A stretch of DNA of 64,000 nucleotides from Sulfitobacter geojensis (GTDB taxonomy: Bacteria > Pseudomonadota > Alphaproteobacteria > Rhodobacterales > Rhodobacteraceae), in the NCBI RefSeq assembly GCF_000622325.1, contig NZ_JASE01000005.1, positions 2,480,001 to 2,544,000 on the forward strand, in the 5' to 3' direction. Each line of letters begins with the position of its first letter. Position 1 is the stretch's first letter. The position numbers were made by a program, and so were the translations under genes. This document shows, in pieces, positions 36,912-45,437 of this stretch. The notes beneath the pieces are model-generated. The model was not told the origin of the DNA. It saw nothing but the letters and a program-made list of their open reading frames with translations, and searched no databases.

Positions 36912-38120
36912 ATGATTGATGACACCCGCGCCAAGCGCAACGTGGCTGTTCTGGTCGCGGCCCAAGCTTTTCTGGGCAGCCAGATCACGATGATTTTTGT
37001 GATTGGCGGTTTGGCAGGACAACAGCTTTCGCCAAATGTCTGCCTTGCCACCTTGCCGATATCGATGATCGTGTTCGGGTCGATGACCACCGCACCCTGG
37101 CTGTCGCCCCTGATGCAAAAACACGGGCGGCGCGCGGGTTTTTTGGTGGGGGCTCTGGGCGGATTGATCGGCGCGGTTATCTGCGCTTATGCCCTGAGCA
37201 TCAGCAACTTCTGGGTCTTCCTGATCGGCAGCTATCTGACCGGCATCTATATGTCATCGCAAGGCTTCTTCCGCTTCGCCGCGACCGACACTGCCTCCGA
37301 AGCTTTCCGACCCAAAGCGATTTCCTATGTCATGGCAGGCGGGCTGATTTCGGCAATCATCGGACCGCAGCTGGTGTCGATCCTGTCCTCCGGCGCGGAT
37401 GCCACCGTGATGCGGTTTTTTCCGGTCTATCTGGCAGCGATGGCCCTTAATGTGATCGGCATGGGCCTGTTCTTCCTGCTGGATATCCCGAAACCGCCAG
37501 TGCCATCTGTGGATGCCCCAAAAGGGCGCAGCCTATGGCAGCTGTTGACCACCCCGCGCATCGCCGTTGCCGTGATCTGTGGCATGGTGGCTTATGCGCT
37601 GATGAATCTGGTGATGACCTCCACGCCGCTGGCGGTTGTGGGCTGCGGGTTTCAGGTGGCGGATGCGTCCAATATCGTGACCGGCCACGTGCTGGCGATG
37701 TTCGCGCCATCGTTTTTCACCGGCCACCTGATCGCCCGTTTCGGCGTGGAAAAGATCGTCGGCGTGGGCATGGCAATCCTCGCAGTTGCTGGGGTTGTGG
37801 CCCTTCAGGGGGTCGAGCTGGGCAACTTTTATATCGCACTGATCCTGCTGGGCCTTGGCTGGAACTTCGGCTTTATCGGGGCGACAACGATGCTGGCCGG
37901 TGCGCATGAACCGCATGAACGCGGGCGCATGCAGGGGTTGAACGATCTATTGGTCTTTGGCGGCGTGACCTTTGCCTCGCTGGCGTCGGGCGGATTGATG
38001 AACTGTTCCGGCGGGGATGCCGCGACAGGCTGGGCCGCTGTGAACATGGCGATGATCCCGTTTCTGGCTTTGGCGGGCGGGTCGCTGATCTGGTTGGTGA
38101 TGCGTCCGAAAGACGCGTAA
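36912..38120 (+). CDS. Major facilitator superfamily transporter
   Basis: A 402-residue protein with about twelve predicted membrane helices. The loop between helices 2 and 3 (LMQKHGRRAGFLVGALGG) matches the MFS GxxxDRxGRR pattern loosely, and a central cytosolic loop precedes SLWQLLTTPRIAVAVICGMVAYALMNLVMTSTPLAV. AAAGGA precedes the ATG. Divergent from cobK with 100 bases between them, convergent with the PSY-like gene. Substrate unknown; could export or import a small molecule. Confidence 0.87.
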   Translation: MIDDTRAKRNVAVLVAAQAFLGSQITMIFVIGGLAGQQLSPNVCLATLPISMIVFGSMTTAPWLSPLMQKHGRRAGFLVGALGGLIGAVICAYALSISNFWVFLIGSYLTGIYMSSQGFFRFAATDTASEAFRPKAISYVMAGGLISAIIGPQLVSILSSGADATVMRFFPVYLAAMALNVIGMGLFFLLDIPKPPVPSVDAPKGRSLWQLLTTPRIAVAVICGMVAYALMNLVMTSTPLAVVGCGFQVADASNIVTGHVLAMFAPSFFTGHLIARFGVEKIVGVGMAILAVAGVVALQGVELGNFYIALILLGLGWNFGFIGATTMLAGAHEPHERGRMQGLNDLLVFGGVTFASLASGGLMNCSGGDAATGWAAVNMAMIPFLALAGGSLIWLVMRPKDA

Positions 38121-38124
38121 TCGC

Positions 38125-38901
38125 CTACCAGCGCCCGGTGATCGCGCGGAAAGCAAGGCCAAAGCGGTCCCCGTCAACGGGATCGGGCAGTTGCCCCTCT
38201 ATCACCGCGCCGGGATCTTTGACCGCCGCGGACAGGATAGCCGCCGCGGGCCCCACATGCATAAGCGCAGGGCGCGCCGCGCGGCTGATCGTTGAACGCC
38301 GCGCACGCGCCTTGGCAAGCCGCGCCAACGCATCCTTGGCCAAGGTCACAACACCCTCGTTGGTGCCGTCAAGCAGCGGAATGCGGCCGCGCGCCTCAAG
38401 TTCGGGAATGGCGCGCAACCACGCAGCAATACCGGCAGCAAAGGCGGCATCACGTACCACCTGTTCATCCGCCTGCCCCAGCGTGCTCGCAGCGACCCAC
38501 GCCAGATGTCCGGCAGTCTGGTCAATATAGCGGGCAAAATGCGCAGCATCCTCAAAGGCGTCCTTGTAGATGTCCCAGCGCCTTGCAGCGACCAGTTCAT
38601 CCAATAGCTGCGCCCGAGGCGGGGTCAGGACAGATGCCAGCGGTGTTGCCACCTCATGGCGGCGCACCACCTCGCCCTTGGCAATCTGTTCACAGACATC
38701 GCGCCACCATTGAAGACGCATTTCGGCAATCATCGGTTCCTGCGTCACCCAAGGGGCGCGGGCCACTTCGACGTTGAAGGCATAAAGCGCAAACAGCTGT
38801 CGGCGCGCGGCCAGAGGGGCAGCCATCACCGCGCGAAACCGCCACGGGTCCGCCCGTTCGACCAAGGTGGCGCAGGCTGTCAGATCGGCGTCAAAACTCA
38901 T
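38125..38901 (-). CDS. Squalene/phytoene synthase-like protein
   Basis: 258 residues with the trans-isoprenyl diphosphate synthase fold of the SQS/PSY family. AARRQLFALYAFNVEVAR and EMRLQWWRDVCEQIAKGE are conserved. The family's two DxxxD Asp-rich motifs are weak: the second helix has HFARYIDQTAGHLAW, so catalytic activity is doubtful and the protein may instead resemble the NDUFAF6/complex I assembly branch. Last gene of a tight minus-strand run from cimA, with its ATG overlapping the methyltransferase stop by four bases. Confidence 0.8.
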   Translation of the reverse strand: MSFDADLTACATLVERADPWRFRAVMAAPLAARRQLFALYAFNVEVARAPWVTQEPMIAEMRLQWWRDVCEQIAKGEVVRRHEVATPLASVLTPPRAQLLDELVAARRWDIYKDAFEDAAHFARYIDQTAGHLAWVAASTLGQADEQVVRDAAFAAGIAAWLRAIPELEARGRIPLLDGTNEGVVTLAKDALARLAKARARRSTISRAARPALMHVGPAAAILSAAVKDPGAVIEGQLPDPVDGDRFGLAFRAITGRW

Positions 38902-39623
38902 AGGGGGCGCACAACGCTCAACACATACCCGAATTCGGTGCGGTGTGCCCGCCAGCAGGCGATTTCCGCTTCTGTCTCGTCCAAGACAGCGCGCAGGGCT
39001 GCGTCCGCCGTGGGGCGCAACATCTGCACACGCGCTTCAAGCGGCGTGAAATAAGCCTCCCATGCGGCATCACCCAGACGTCTTGTGCCCAAAACCTCAT
39101 ACCCCGCCGCCGCAATCTGTGCGGTGATACCCGCCTCATCCGTCATGGCTGGATATTCCTTGTCCCACAGCGCCCTGGCCTGATCAGACGGGGTATCGGT
39201 GAACCAGCAGGCTTCGGAAAACGCGATCACCCCATCCGGTTTCAAGGATTTGCGCCAAGCGCTCAGCGCCTGTGTCACCCCAAGAAAATAGACGGCACCG
39301 GCACACCAGATCAAATCATAGCTGTTCATGATCGCAGCCATATCGGCCTTAAGCACCGTCACCTGCCCGTCACCGTGCCAATCTTTGCGCGCCGCATCAA
39401 CGAATTGCGCGGTCTTGTCGAGAGCGGTCACATGCCCCTGCGGTGCGGCTGTCAGCAAGGGGCCGATATCCGCCCCCGGTCCACACGCCACATCTGCCAT
39501 CTGTGCGGCGGGTTTGATCCCTGCCAGCGCAGTGGCCCATGCAATATCCGCAGGCTCCCCCGGTCCTTCACGGGGCAGATCGCTGTGCAGTTTGAAAAAG
39601 GCATCCATGGCGTCAGAGGTCAT
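38898..39623 (-). CDS. Class I SAM-dependent methyltransferase
   Basis: A 241-residue methyltransferase. Motif I is MADVACGPGADIGPLLTAAP (the SAM-binding loop, DxxCGxG form), followed by VTALDKTAQFVDAARKDW and DLIWCAGAVYFLGVTQALSAWRKSLKPDGVIAFSE. The substrate is not apparent. It starts at 39623, overlapping the stop of the upstream hydrolase by eleven bases, and its stop overlaps the PSY-like gene by four, so all are translationally linked. Confidence 0.88.
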   Translation of the reverse strand: MTSDAMDAFFKLHSDLPREGPGEPADIAWATALAGIKPAAQMADVACGPGADIGPLLTAAPQGHVTALDKTAQFVDAARKDWHGDGQVTVLKADMAAIMNSYDLIWCAGAVYFLGVTQALSAWRKSLKPDGVIAFSEACWFTDTPSDQARALWDKEYPAMTDEAGITAQIAAAGYEVLGTRRLGDAAWEAYFTPLEARVQMLRPTADAALRAVLDETEAEIACWRAHRTEFGYVLSVVRPL

Positions 39624-40593
39624 TGATCAGGCTTTCTATCGCTTGGCGTGTTTCTGGCGCGTCCACGATGTCGAGGTGGCCCACGCCATCGACAAGGACA
39701 TATCGCCCTTTGTCCGTGACAGCAGACAAGGTAGGTTCATATTGCGCGGCATCAAATGCCTCGTCGGAGGTGCCTGCAATCAGGGTGAAACGTGGCAGGG
39801 CCGCGACATCTTTCAAATAGTCGCCGCGCGGCGCAAAGCCGGTGTTCAACCGGTAAGAATAGGCCGTTGTCGCCGTGTCGCCCAAGGGGCCGTCAAGCAC
39901 GACTTGCGGCATGCGGAACTGCATGATTGTCAGGTGGTTCAGCGCAGTGATGCGAAATGTGTTCAACATGCTAAGCCCGATGATCCGGCGCAGCAGCGGA
40001 TGCGCCCAGCCGCCCGCGTTCGGGCGCATGGTCGGGGCGTTATGTTTGAGAAAAGGTGCCATCAGCACGGCGCCATCCAACATCGTACCATGCGCCCCAC
40101 CGGCAAACCTGATTGCCAATCCGCCCCCCGATGAATGCCCCGCCAGCACGACCTTTTGATCCGGTTTCGCCGTGGCCGTGATCAGATCGGCCAGATCGTC
40201 TTCGAACTGGTTGATGTAATTGATATCGCCGCGCCGTCCGGGTGTTGTGCCATGGCCGCGCAAGTCGGGAACGACAACATCAGCCGATGCCGCCAGATCG
40301 CGCGCCAATGCATCAAATTGCAACCCGTGCCAGCCGGACCCGTGGACCAACACCAGCAATGGCGCATCCGCCGCCTGCCCCGCATAACGGCGCACCTGCA
40401 ACGGGTAACCGTCGCGCATCGTCACTTGGGTCAAGGGCTGCGGTGCCGGCCCCGCTGCCGCAAGCGTGTTGGTGAAATCGAGCCCCTCACCGGGCGGCAA
40501 AGCGGCAGGGCGTTGCGACAGGATCAGAACAAGCGCGATGCCCAAGGTGATCACAAGCGACGAAACGAGAAAAGTCAGCACCTTGCGGATCAT
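39613..40593 (-). CDS. Membrane-anchored alpha/beta hydrolase
   Basis: 326 residues. An N-terminal membrane anchor (IRKVLTFLVSSLVITLGIALVLILS) precedes a hydrolase domain with LVLVHGSGWHGLQF (oxyanion), VVLAGHSSGGGLAI (nucleophile Ser), and a late GVGHLDIVD (catalytic His), plus GTSDEAFD for the acid. It is probably periplasm-facing, acting on lipids or esters; monoacylglycerol-lipase-like proteins share the pattern. The ATG at 40593 overlaps the cimA stop as ATGA. Confidence 0.85.
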   Translation of the reverse strand: MIRKVLTFLVSSLVITLGIALVLILSQRPAALPPGEGLDFTNTLAAAGPAPQPLTQVTMRDGYPLQVRRYAGQAADAPLLVLVHGSGWHGLQFDALARDLAASADVVVPDLRGHGTTPGRRGDINYINQFEDDLADLITATAKPDQKVVLAGHSSGGGLAIRFAGGAHGTMLDGAVLMAPFLKHNAPTMRPNAGGWAHPLLRRIIGLSMLNTFRITALNHLTIMQFRMPQVVLDGPLGDTATTAYSYRLNTGFAPRGDYLKDVAALPRFTLIAGTSDEAFDAAQYEPTLSAVTDKGRYVLVDGVGHLDIVDAPETRQAIESLINDL

Positions 40594-42212
40594 CCTTCGG
40601 GCTCTTTCATATCGCGGATCAATTTCCAGCGGATCGCGTCGAGCAAAGCTTCGAAACTCGCGTCTATTATGTTCGCACTGACGCCGACCGTGGACCAACG
40701 CTGCCCCTGTCCGTCCTCGCTGTCGATGGTCACACGGGTCACCGCTTCGGTACCGCCTTGGGTGATACGCACCTTGAAATCGACCAACCGCATGTCTTCG
40801 ATCAAGGCAGAATACTGCCCGAGATCCTTGGCCAAGGCCTTGGCCAGCGCGTTAACAGGGCCACGGTCGCTGCCCGCCTCGTCCATGCTTTCGCTGACGG
40901 ACTGGCGTTTCTCGCCGTCGACTTTGACCACCACAACCGCTTCGGACAGGCTGACCATCTTGTCGTATTTGTTTTTGCGCCGCTCGACAGTGACACGGTA
41001 TCTTTTCACCTCGAACAGTTCGGGCAGTTGCCCCAGAACGCCGCGCGCCAGCAATTCGAAACTGGCCTGTGCGGTGTCATAGGCATAGCCCTCGGATTCT
41101 CGCGCCTTGACCTCTTCAAGAATGCGCCCCAATGCCGGATCGCCCTTGGCCACATCCAGCCCCGCCGCGGTCAGGCGTTTGCGCAGGTTGGATTGACCCG
41201 CCTGATTGGACATCGGGATGATCCGCGCATTGCCGACCAGCGCAGGGTCGATATGTTCATAAGTGGTGGGATCTTTGGCGATGGCGCTGGCATGCAGCCC
41301 CGCCTTATGGGCAAAGGCCGACGCCCCGACAAAACCCGCCTGTTTGCGTGGCACACGGTTCAGGATTTCATCCAACATCCGGCTGGTGCGCGTCAGCCCC
41401 TTCAGCGCCTTTTCAGGAATCCCCGTTTCATAGAGGCTCGCATAGGGTTCTTTCAGCAGCAGGATCGGAATGATCGCCGTGAGATTGGCATTGCCACAAC
41501 GTTCGCCAAGCCCGTTCAACGTCCCTTGAATCTGGCGCGCGCCTGCGTCGACTGCGGCCAGCGTGCAAGCCACGGCATTTTCCGTGTCGTCATGGGTATG
41601 AATGCCAAGGTGATCACCGGGGATGCCCGCCGCAATCACTTCGGAGGTGATCTTGCCGATCTCCGCCGGCAGCGTGCCGCCATTGGTATCGCAAAGCACG
41701 ATCCAGCGGGCACCGGCATCATGGACGGTTTTCAGGCATTCCAGCGCGTAATCTGGATTAGACTTATACCCGTCGAAAAAGTGTTCCGCATCAAACAGCG
41801 CTTCGCGCCCCGAGGCAACCAGATGCGCGACGCTATCGCGCAGCAGGACTAGGTTTTCCTCCAGCGTGATGCCAAGGGCTTTGGTGACGTGGAATTCATG
41901 GGTCTTGCCGACGATGCAGACCGATTTCGTACCCGCGTTCAGCACGGCGGCCAGCACATCGTCATTCTGCGCTGAAATACCGGGGCGTTTGGTCATGCCA
42001 AAGGCGGTCAGCTTGGCACGGGTTTGCGGGGCAGTGTCGAAAAAGGCGTTGTCGGTGGGATTGGCACCGGGCCAGCCGCCCTCGATATAATCCAAGCCAA
42101 GGGCATCGAGCGCATGGGCGATCTGGTGTTTTTCGTCGGTTGAGAATTGCACGCCTTGGGTTTGCTGCCCGTCGCGCAGGGTGGTGTCATAGAGGGAGAG
42201 GCGTTGTTTCAT
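40590..42212 (-). CDS. cimA: (R)-Citramalate synthase
   Basis: A 540-residue acyltransferase of the HMGL/isopropylmalate synthase family that makes citramalate from pyruvate and acetyl-CoA, opening the threonine-independent route to isoleucine. YDTTLRDGQQTQGVQFSTDEK is the substrate/metal loop, LCDTNGGTLPAEI and HTHDDTENAVACTLAAVDAGARQIQGTLNGLGERCGN follow, with a C-terminal LeuA-type regulatory domain. The phrase LDYIEGGWPGANPTD fits the TIGR00977 citramalate/2-oxo group rather than LeuA. Feedback regulation by isoleucine is known for the family. Confidence 0.87.
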   Translation of the reverse strand: MKQRLSLYDTTLRDGQQTQGVQFSTDEKHQIAHALDALGLDYIEGGWPGANPTDNAFFDTAPQTRAKLTAFGMTKRPGISAQNDDVLAAVLNAGTKSVCIVGKTHEFHVTKALGITLEENLVLLRDSVAHLVASGREALFDAEHFFDGYKSNPDYALECLKTVHDAGARWIVLCDTNGGTLPAEIGKITSEVIAAGIPGDHLGIHTHDDTENAVACTLAAVDAGARQIQGTLNGLGERCGNANLTAIIPILLLKEPYASLYETGIPEKALKGLTRTSRMLDEILNRVPRKQAGFVGASAFAHKAGLHASAIAKDPTTYEHIDPALVGNARIIPMSNQAGQSNLRKRLTAAGLDVAKGDPALGRILEEVKARESEGYAYDTAQASFELLARGVLGQLPELFEVKRYRVTVERRKNKYDKMVSLSEAVVVVKVDGEKRQSVSESMDEAGSDRGPVNALAKALAKDLGQYSALIEDMRLVDFKVRITQGGTEAVTRVTIDSEDGQGQRWSTVGVSANIIDASFEALLDAIRWKLIRDMKEPEG

Positions 42213-42288
42213 TGGTTGTTACCCCAGCCGTGTGATCCCCAAATGCCTTCGCGCATTTCGCCGCCCCAAGACCAATCTCTCAGACTCC

Positions 42289-42332
42289 GTAGGGCGGGGT
42301 TGACCCGCGCGGCGGGGTCAACCCCGCCCTAC
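42289..42332. repeat. Perfect 18-bp inverted repeat, REP-like element
   Basis: GTAGGGCGGGGTTGACCC and its exact complement around an eight-base GC-rich loop, between cysS and cimA. GC-rich palindromes with a GTAGGGCGGGGT core are, from memory, widely scattered in such genomes. No U-tract on either strand. May act as a transcription barrier or mRNA end stabiliser for cysS. Confidence 0.7.
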
Positions 42333-42344
42333 CCGCCAAACCGC

Positions 42345-43763
42345 TCACAACACCCCCTCCAGCGCCGCACGGTCAAATCCTGCAGGTGCGGTCAGCTTCA
42401 CGCCATCCTTACTCATCTGCACTTCGATGCCTACAGCAATCAGGGCCGATTTGATCCGGTCCACTTCGGAAAAGTCCTTGGTTTCCATCGCCGTAGTGCG
42501 CGCATCACTCAGGAAAGCTTCGACGTCCAAGAGGTCAAAGGCCTGCTCGACGGCCCAATCGGGGATCTTCTGATCCAGCAAACCCAGCAACGACAAGGCC
42601 GCGCGTAGGCCTGCGGTATCGTTCTGGGTACTTAACCGGTGGCATTCTGTCAGCACGCCATGGGTGTTCAGGTCATCCCCTAGCAGCGCCAGCACCGCAT
42701 CGGGGGCCGTTCCGGTGTCCAAGCCTGCCACCTGCGTATACCACTTGCGCAGCGTCTTCTCCGCCTCGGCCCGTTTCTTATCCGTCCAGTCCATCGGCTT
42801 ACGGTAATGCGTGCTCAGCATCACAAAACGGATCACCTCCCCCGGCACGCCCTGTTCCAGCAAATCGCGTACGGTAAAGAAGTTGCCCAAGGACTTGGAC
42901 ATCTTCTTGCCCTCGACCTGCAACATTTCGTTGTGCATCCAGACGTTCGCGAACCCGTGACCGGCGCATTTTGACTGGGCAATCTCGTTCTCGTGGTGGG
43001 GAAACTGCAAATCATTGCCGCCGCCGTGGATGTCAAAACTTTCGCCCAGCAGCTCATGCGCCATGGCAGAGCATTCGATGTGCCAACCGGGCCGCCCGCG
43101 TCCCCAAGGCGACTCCCATCCGGGCAGATCATCGGGCGAGGGTTTCCACAGCACGAAATCCATCGGATTGCGTTTATAGGGTGCAACCTCAACCCGCGCA
43201 CCGGCAATCATGTCATCGACCGAACGGCCCGACAGTGCGCCATATTCCTTGTAACTCTCCACCGCGAACAGTGCATGGCCTTCGGCGGCATAGGCATGGC
43301 CCGATGCAATCAGGCCCTCGATCATTGCGATCATCTGGCCGATGAACGCGGTCGCGCGCGGTTCATGATCAGGGCGCAAGGCCCCCAAGGCATCCATGTC
43401 CTGATGATACCAATCAATGGTTTCATCCGCACGCTCTGCGATCAGCTCTTCCAATGTGCCGTCCGCACCCGCCGCCCTGCGCTTTTGCGCGGTTTCGTTG
43501 ATGCGGTCATCCACGTCGGTGAAATTGCGCACATAGGTGACGTGATCATCGCCATAAACATGGCGCAGCAGGCGGTTCAGCACGTCAAACACAATCACGG
43601 GGCGCGCATTGCCAAGGTGGGCACGGTCATAAACCGTCGGCCCGCAGACATACATGCGCACATCATCCGCCTTGATCGGCTCGAAAACCTCCTTTCGGCG
43701 GGTTTTCGTGTTATACAGTTTGATCTCGGTCTTGATCGTACCGGTCCCGTTTGTCGTGCTCAT
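42345..43763 (-). CDS. cysS: Cysteinyl-tRNA synthetase
   Basis: A 472-residue class I enzyme that charges tRNA-Cys. Cys40 in [17 protein letters not shown] starts the zinc site and contains the HIGH-type HLGN (49-52); [10 protein letters not shown] and [19 protein letters not shown] supply the other zinc ligands; [10 protein letters not shown] is the second signature. The ATG at 43763 has GAGGAA upstream. Upstream lies a 14-codon cysteine-rich frame (43850-43894) that may regulate it by cysteine supply. A REP-like repeat follows the gene. Confidence 0.96.
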   Translation of the reverse strand: MSTTNGTGTIKTEIKLYNTKTRRKEVFEPIKADDVRMYVCGPTVYDRAHLGNARPVIVFDVLNRLLRHVYGDDHVTYVRNFTDVDDRINETAQKRRAAGADGTLEELIAERADETIDWYHQDMDALGALRPDHEPRATAFIGQMIAMIEGLIASGHAYAAEGHALFAVESYKEYGALSGRSVDDMIAGARVEVAPYKRNPMDFVLWKPSPDDLPGWESPWGRGRPGWHIECSAMAHELLGESFDIHGGGNDLQFPHHENEIAQSKCAGHGFANVWMHNEMLQVEGKKMSKSLGNFFTVRDLLEQGVPGEVIRFVMLSTHYRKPMDWTDKKRAEAEKTLRKWYTQVAGLDTGTAPDAVLALLGDDLNTHGVLTECHRLSTQNDTAGLRAALSLLGLLDQKIPDWAVEQAFDLLDVEAFLSDARTTAMETKDFSEVDRIKSALIAVGIEVQMSKDGVKLTAPAGFDRAALEGVL

Positions 43764-43770
43764 AGCGTCT

Positions 43771-43842
43771 TCCTCGCGCAGCGGTCACGCGGGCTTGCCA
43801 CATATCTTAAGAAAACGAAACGACATGATAACAACCCGCGAG
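43771..43842 (-). promoter_or_regulatory. Candidate attenuator structure between the Cys-rich leader and cysS
   Basis: On the minus strand, CTCGCGGG (43842 to 43835) lies seven bases after the leader-peptide stop. It can pair with CGCGAGGA (43778 to 43771), which contains the cysS ribosome-binding site, through CTCGCG/CGCGAG; or with AAGCCCGCG (43796 to 43788) through CGCGGG/CCCGCG. The two pairings exclude each other. A ribosome halted on the last cysteine codon or stop would cover the first segment and free the cysS site. Confidence 0.45.
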
Positions 43843-43849
43843 AATAATC

Positions 43850-43894
43850 TCAGCAGGTAATGGTGCAGCAAATAATGCAGGTCATCATATTCAT
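43850..43894 (-). CDS. Candidate cysteine-rich leader peptide upstream of cysS
   Basis: A 14-codon frame encoding MNMMTCIICCTITC, with four TGC cysteine codons, the last immediately before a TGA stop. It lies 86 bases upstream of the cysS start on the same strand. There is no ribosome-binding site, but a promoter-like pair (TTGACC at 43926-43931, 17 bases, CTAACC at 43903-43908) would start transcription at or within a few bases of the ATG, so translation may be leaderless. Cysteine-rich leaders that control cysteine genes by ribosome stalling are known elsewhere (polycysteine uORFs in mycobacteria). No homologue was searched for. Confidence 0.5.
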   Translation of the reverse strand: MNMMTCIICCTITC

Positions 43895-43902
43895 GTCAAA
43901 AG

Positions 43903-43931
43903 GGTTAGCCGATGGGCCGTCTTGCGGTCAA
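43903..43931 (-). promoter_or_regulatory. Candidate promoter for the cysS leader
   Basis: TTGACC, 17-base spacer, CTAACC; the -10 is a weak match but spacing is ideal and the leader ATG begins nine bases after it. Confidence 0.4.
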
Positions 43932-43993
43932 CAGTTGATTGACAAATCAGATGGCCTCTGCGCCCCTGCGCCCAGAAACAGAAAGGGCGCATC

Positions 43994-45172
43994 ATGCAGG
44001 CATCACAGCGGATATCAGGGATTCTCGGCGGCGGTTCAGACGGCTGGGACGTGTTCAACAAAGCGCGCGAGATGATTGACGCGGGCACGCCGGTGACCGA
44101 GCTGACAATTGGTGAACATGACATCCGCACCGCTGCCCCGATCCTGCAAGACATGCACCGCGCCGCACTGGCAGGGCACACCGGCTACGCCTCTATCCCC
44201 GGTGTGGCTGCACTGCGCCGCGAAGTTGCGCAGCGCGTGCAGGAGCGCACCGGCGTCCCGACAACATCCGAAAATGTGATGATCACACCGGGCGGGCAAT
44301 CCGCGCTGTTTGCCGCGCATATTGCCACTTGTGACGCGGGCGATACCGCACTTTATCTTGATCCGTTCTATGCCACCTACCCCGGCACCATTCGCGGCGC
44401 GGGTGCGACGCCCCTGTGCATCCAGACCCATGCCGAAGATGCGTTTCAACCCCGTGCGAGCGACATTGCGGCACACGCCAAGGGGGCCAAGTCACTGCTG
44501 ATCAACACGCCGAACAACCCCACCGGTGTGGTGTATTCGCGCGCCACACTGGACGGCATTGCACAGGTCTGTCGTGAAGAAGACCTCTGGCTGATCTCGG
44601 ACGAAGTGTATGACACGCAGGTCTGGGAGGGCGAACACATCAGCCCGCGCGCGCTGGATGGCATGGCCGAGCGCACACTGGTTGTTGGCTCAATGTCGAA
44701 ATCTCACGCGATGACCGGTTCGCGTATCGGCTGGGTGGTCGGACCACGTGACATCATCGACCATCTGATCAATCTCGCCACGCATACCACCTATGGCGTG
44801 CCCGGTTTCATTCAGGACGCGGCGCTTTTCGCGCTACAGCTTGGTGAAGAGTTCGAGGTCGAAATCGCAGCCCCCTTCCGCCGCCGTCGCGATATTGCGC
44901 ATAAGGTTCTTGCCGGCCAGAACGCCGTCAGCTTGGTGCCCGCGCAGGGGGCGATGTATCTGATGCTGGACGTGCGCAGCACCGGCATGACGGGCGAAGC
45001 CTTCGCCTTTGCCCTGCTGGAGGCCCACCAGATTGCCGTGATGCCGGGCGAAAGCTTTGGCACGGCGGCGGCGGGTCATGTGCGGGTGGCCATGACCATT
45101 GAAGACATTGCTTTTGAAGCGGCACTCAAGACCCTGTGCAGCTTTGCGCAGAGCTGCCAGAACGACGCCTGA
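43994..45172 (+). CDS. Pyridoxal-phosphate aminotransferase (class I/II, AspC-like)
   Basis: A 392-residue fold-type I enzyme. LINTPNNPTGVVYSRATLDGI, LISDEVYDTQVW and the PLP lysine in SMSKSHAMTGSRIGWVVGP are all present, as is VRVAMTIEDI near the C-terminus. The exact amino donor is unclear; aromatic or aspartate transamination is usual. It is divergent from cysS with 230 bases between them and reads toward the MttB-like gene. Confidence 0.88.
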   Translation: MQASQRISGILGGGSDGWDVFNKAREMIDAGTPVTELTIGEHDIRTAAPILQDMHRAALAGHTGYASIPGVAALRREVAQRVQERTGVPTTSENVMITPGGQSALFAAHIATCDAGDTALYLDPFYATYPGTIRGAGATPLCIQTHAEDAFQPRASDIAAHAKGAKSLLINTPNNPTGVVYSRATLDGIAQVCREEDLWLISDEVYDTQVWEGEHISPRALDGMAERTLVVGSMSKSHAMTGSRIGWVVGPRDIIDHLINLATHTTYGVPGFIQDAALFALQLGEEFEVEIAAPFRRRRDIAHKVLAGQNAVSLVPAQGAMYLMLDVRSTGMTGEAFAFALLEAHQIAVMPGESFGTAAAGHVRVAMTIEDIAFEAALKTLCSFAQSCQNDA

Positions 45173-45437
45173 CGGCATTAAGAACCACTGTTTGCGGCGC
45201 AAATCATGCTGCACCTGCACGGGTCGCAAACAGACAGTCACGGCGTAAATAGGACAGAAATACCGGTTTTGACTGCACAAGCTGGTCCCCAAAGGGGCCG
45301 GCACATGCGCATGGACGTTTGTATCATCACTCGGGTCTGCCGCACCATCGGTGCGGTGCGCGGGCGTGCGGCACGGGGGGCGCCGCGGGACGGTTGACCG
45401 CCCCTGCCCTGTTCCTTTTATCAACCGGATACCCCTT
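45173..45437 (+). promoter_or_regulatory. Regulatory-looking gap upstream of the MttB-like gene
   Basis: Two related direct repeats lie here: GTCGCAAACAGACAG (45223-45237) and GGCGTAAATAGGACAG (45242-45257), 12 of 15 aligned bases alike and about two helical turns apart, as in AraC/GlxA-type operators. A further partial copy (GGCGCAAA, 45196-45203) lies upstream. A GC-rich hairpin (CCGCACC, ATC, GGTGCGG, 45340-45356) lies nearer the start. No gene seen. Confidence 0.45.

Noticed and set aside
43860-44075. 71-codon plus-strand frame over the cysS leader
   Set aside because: Opposite to the cysteine-rich frame and overlapping the aminotransferase start; no support.
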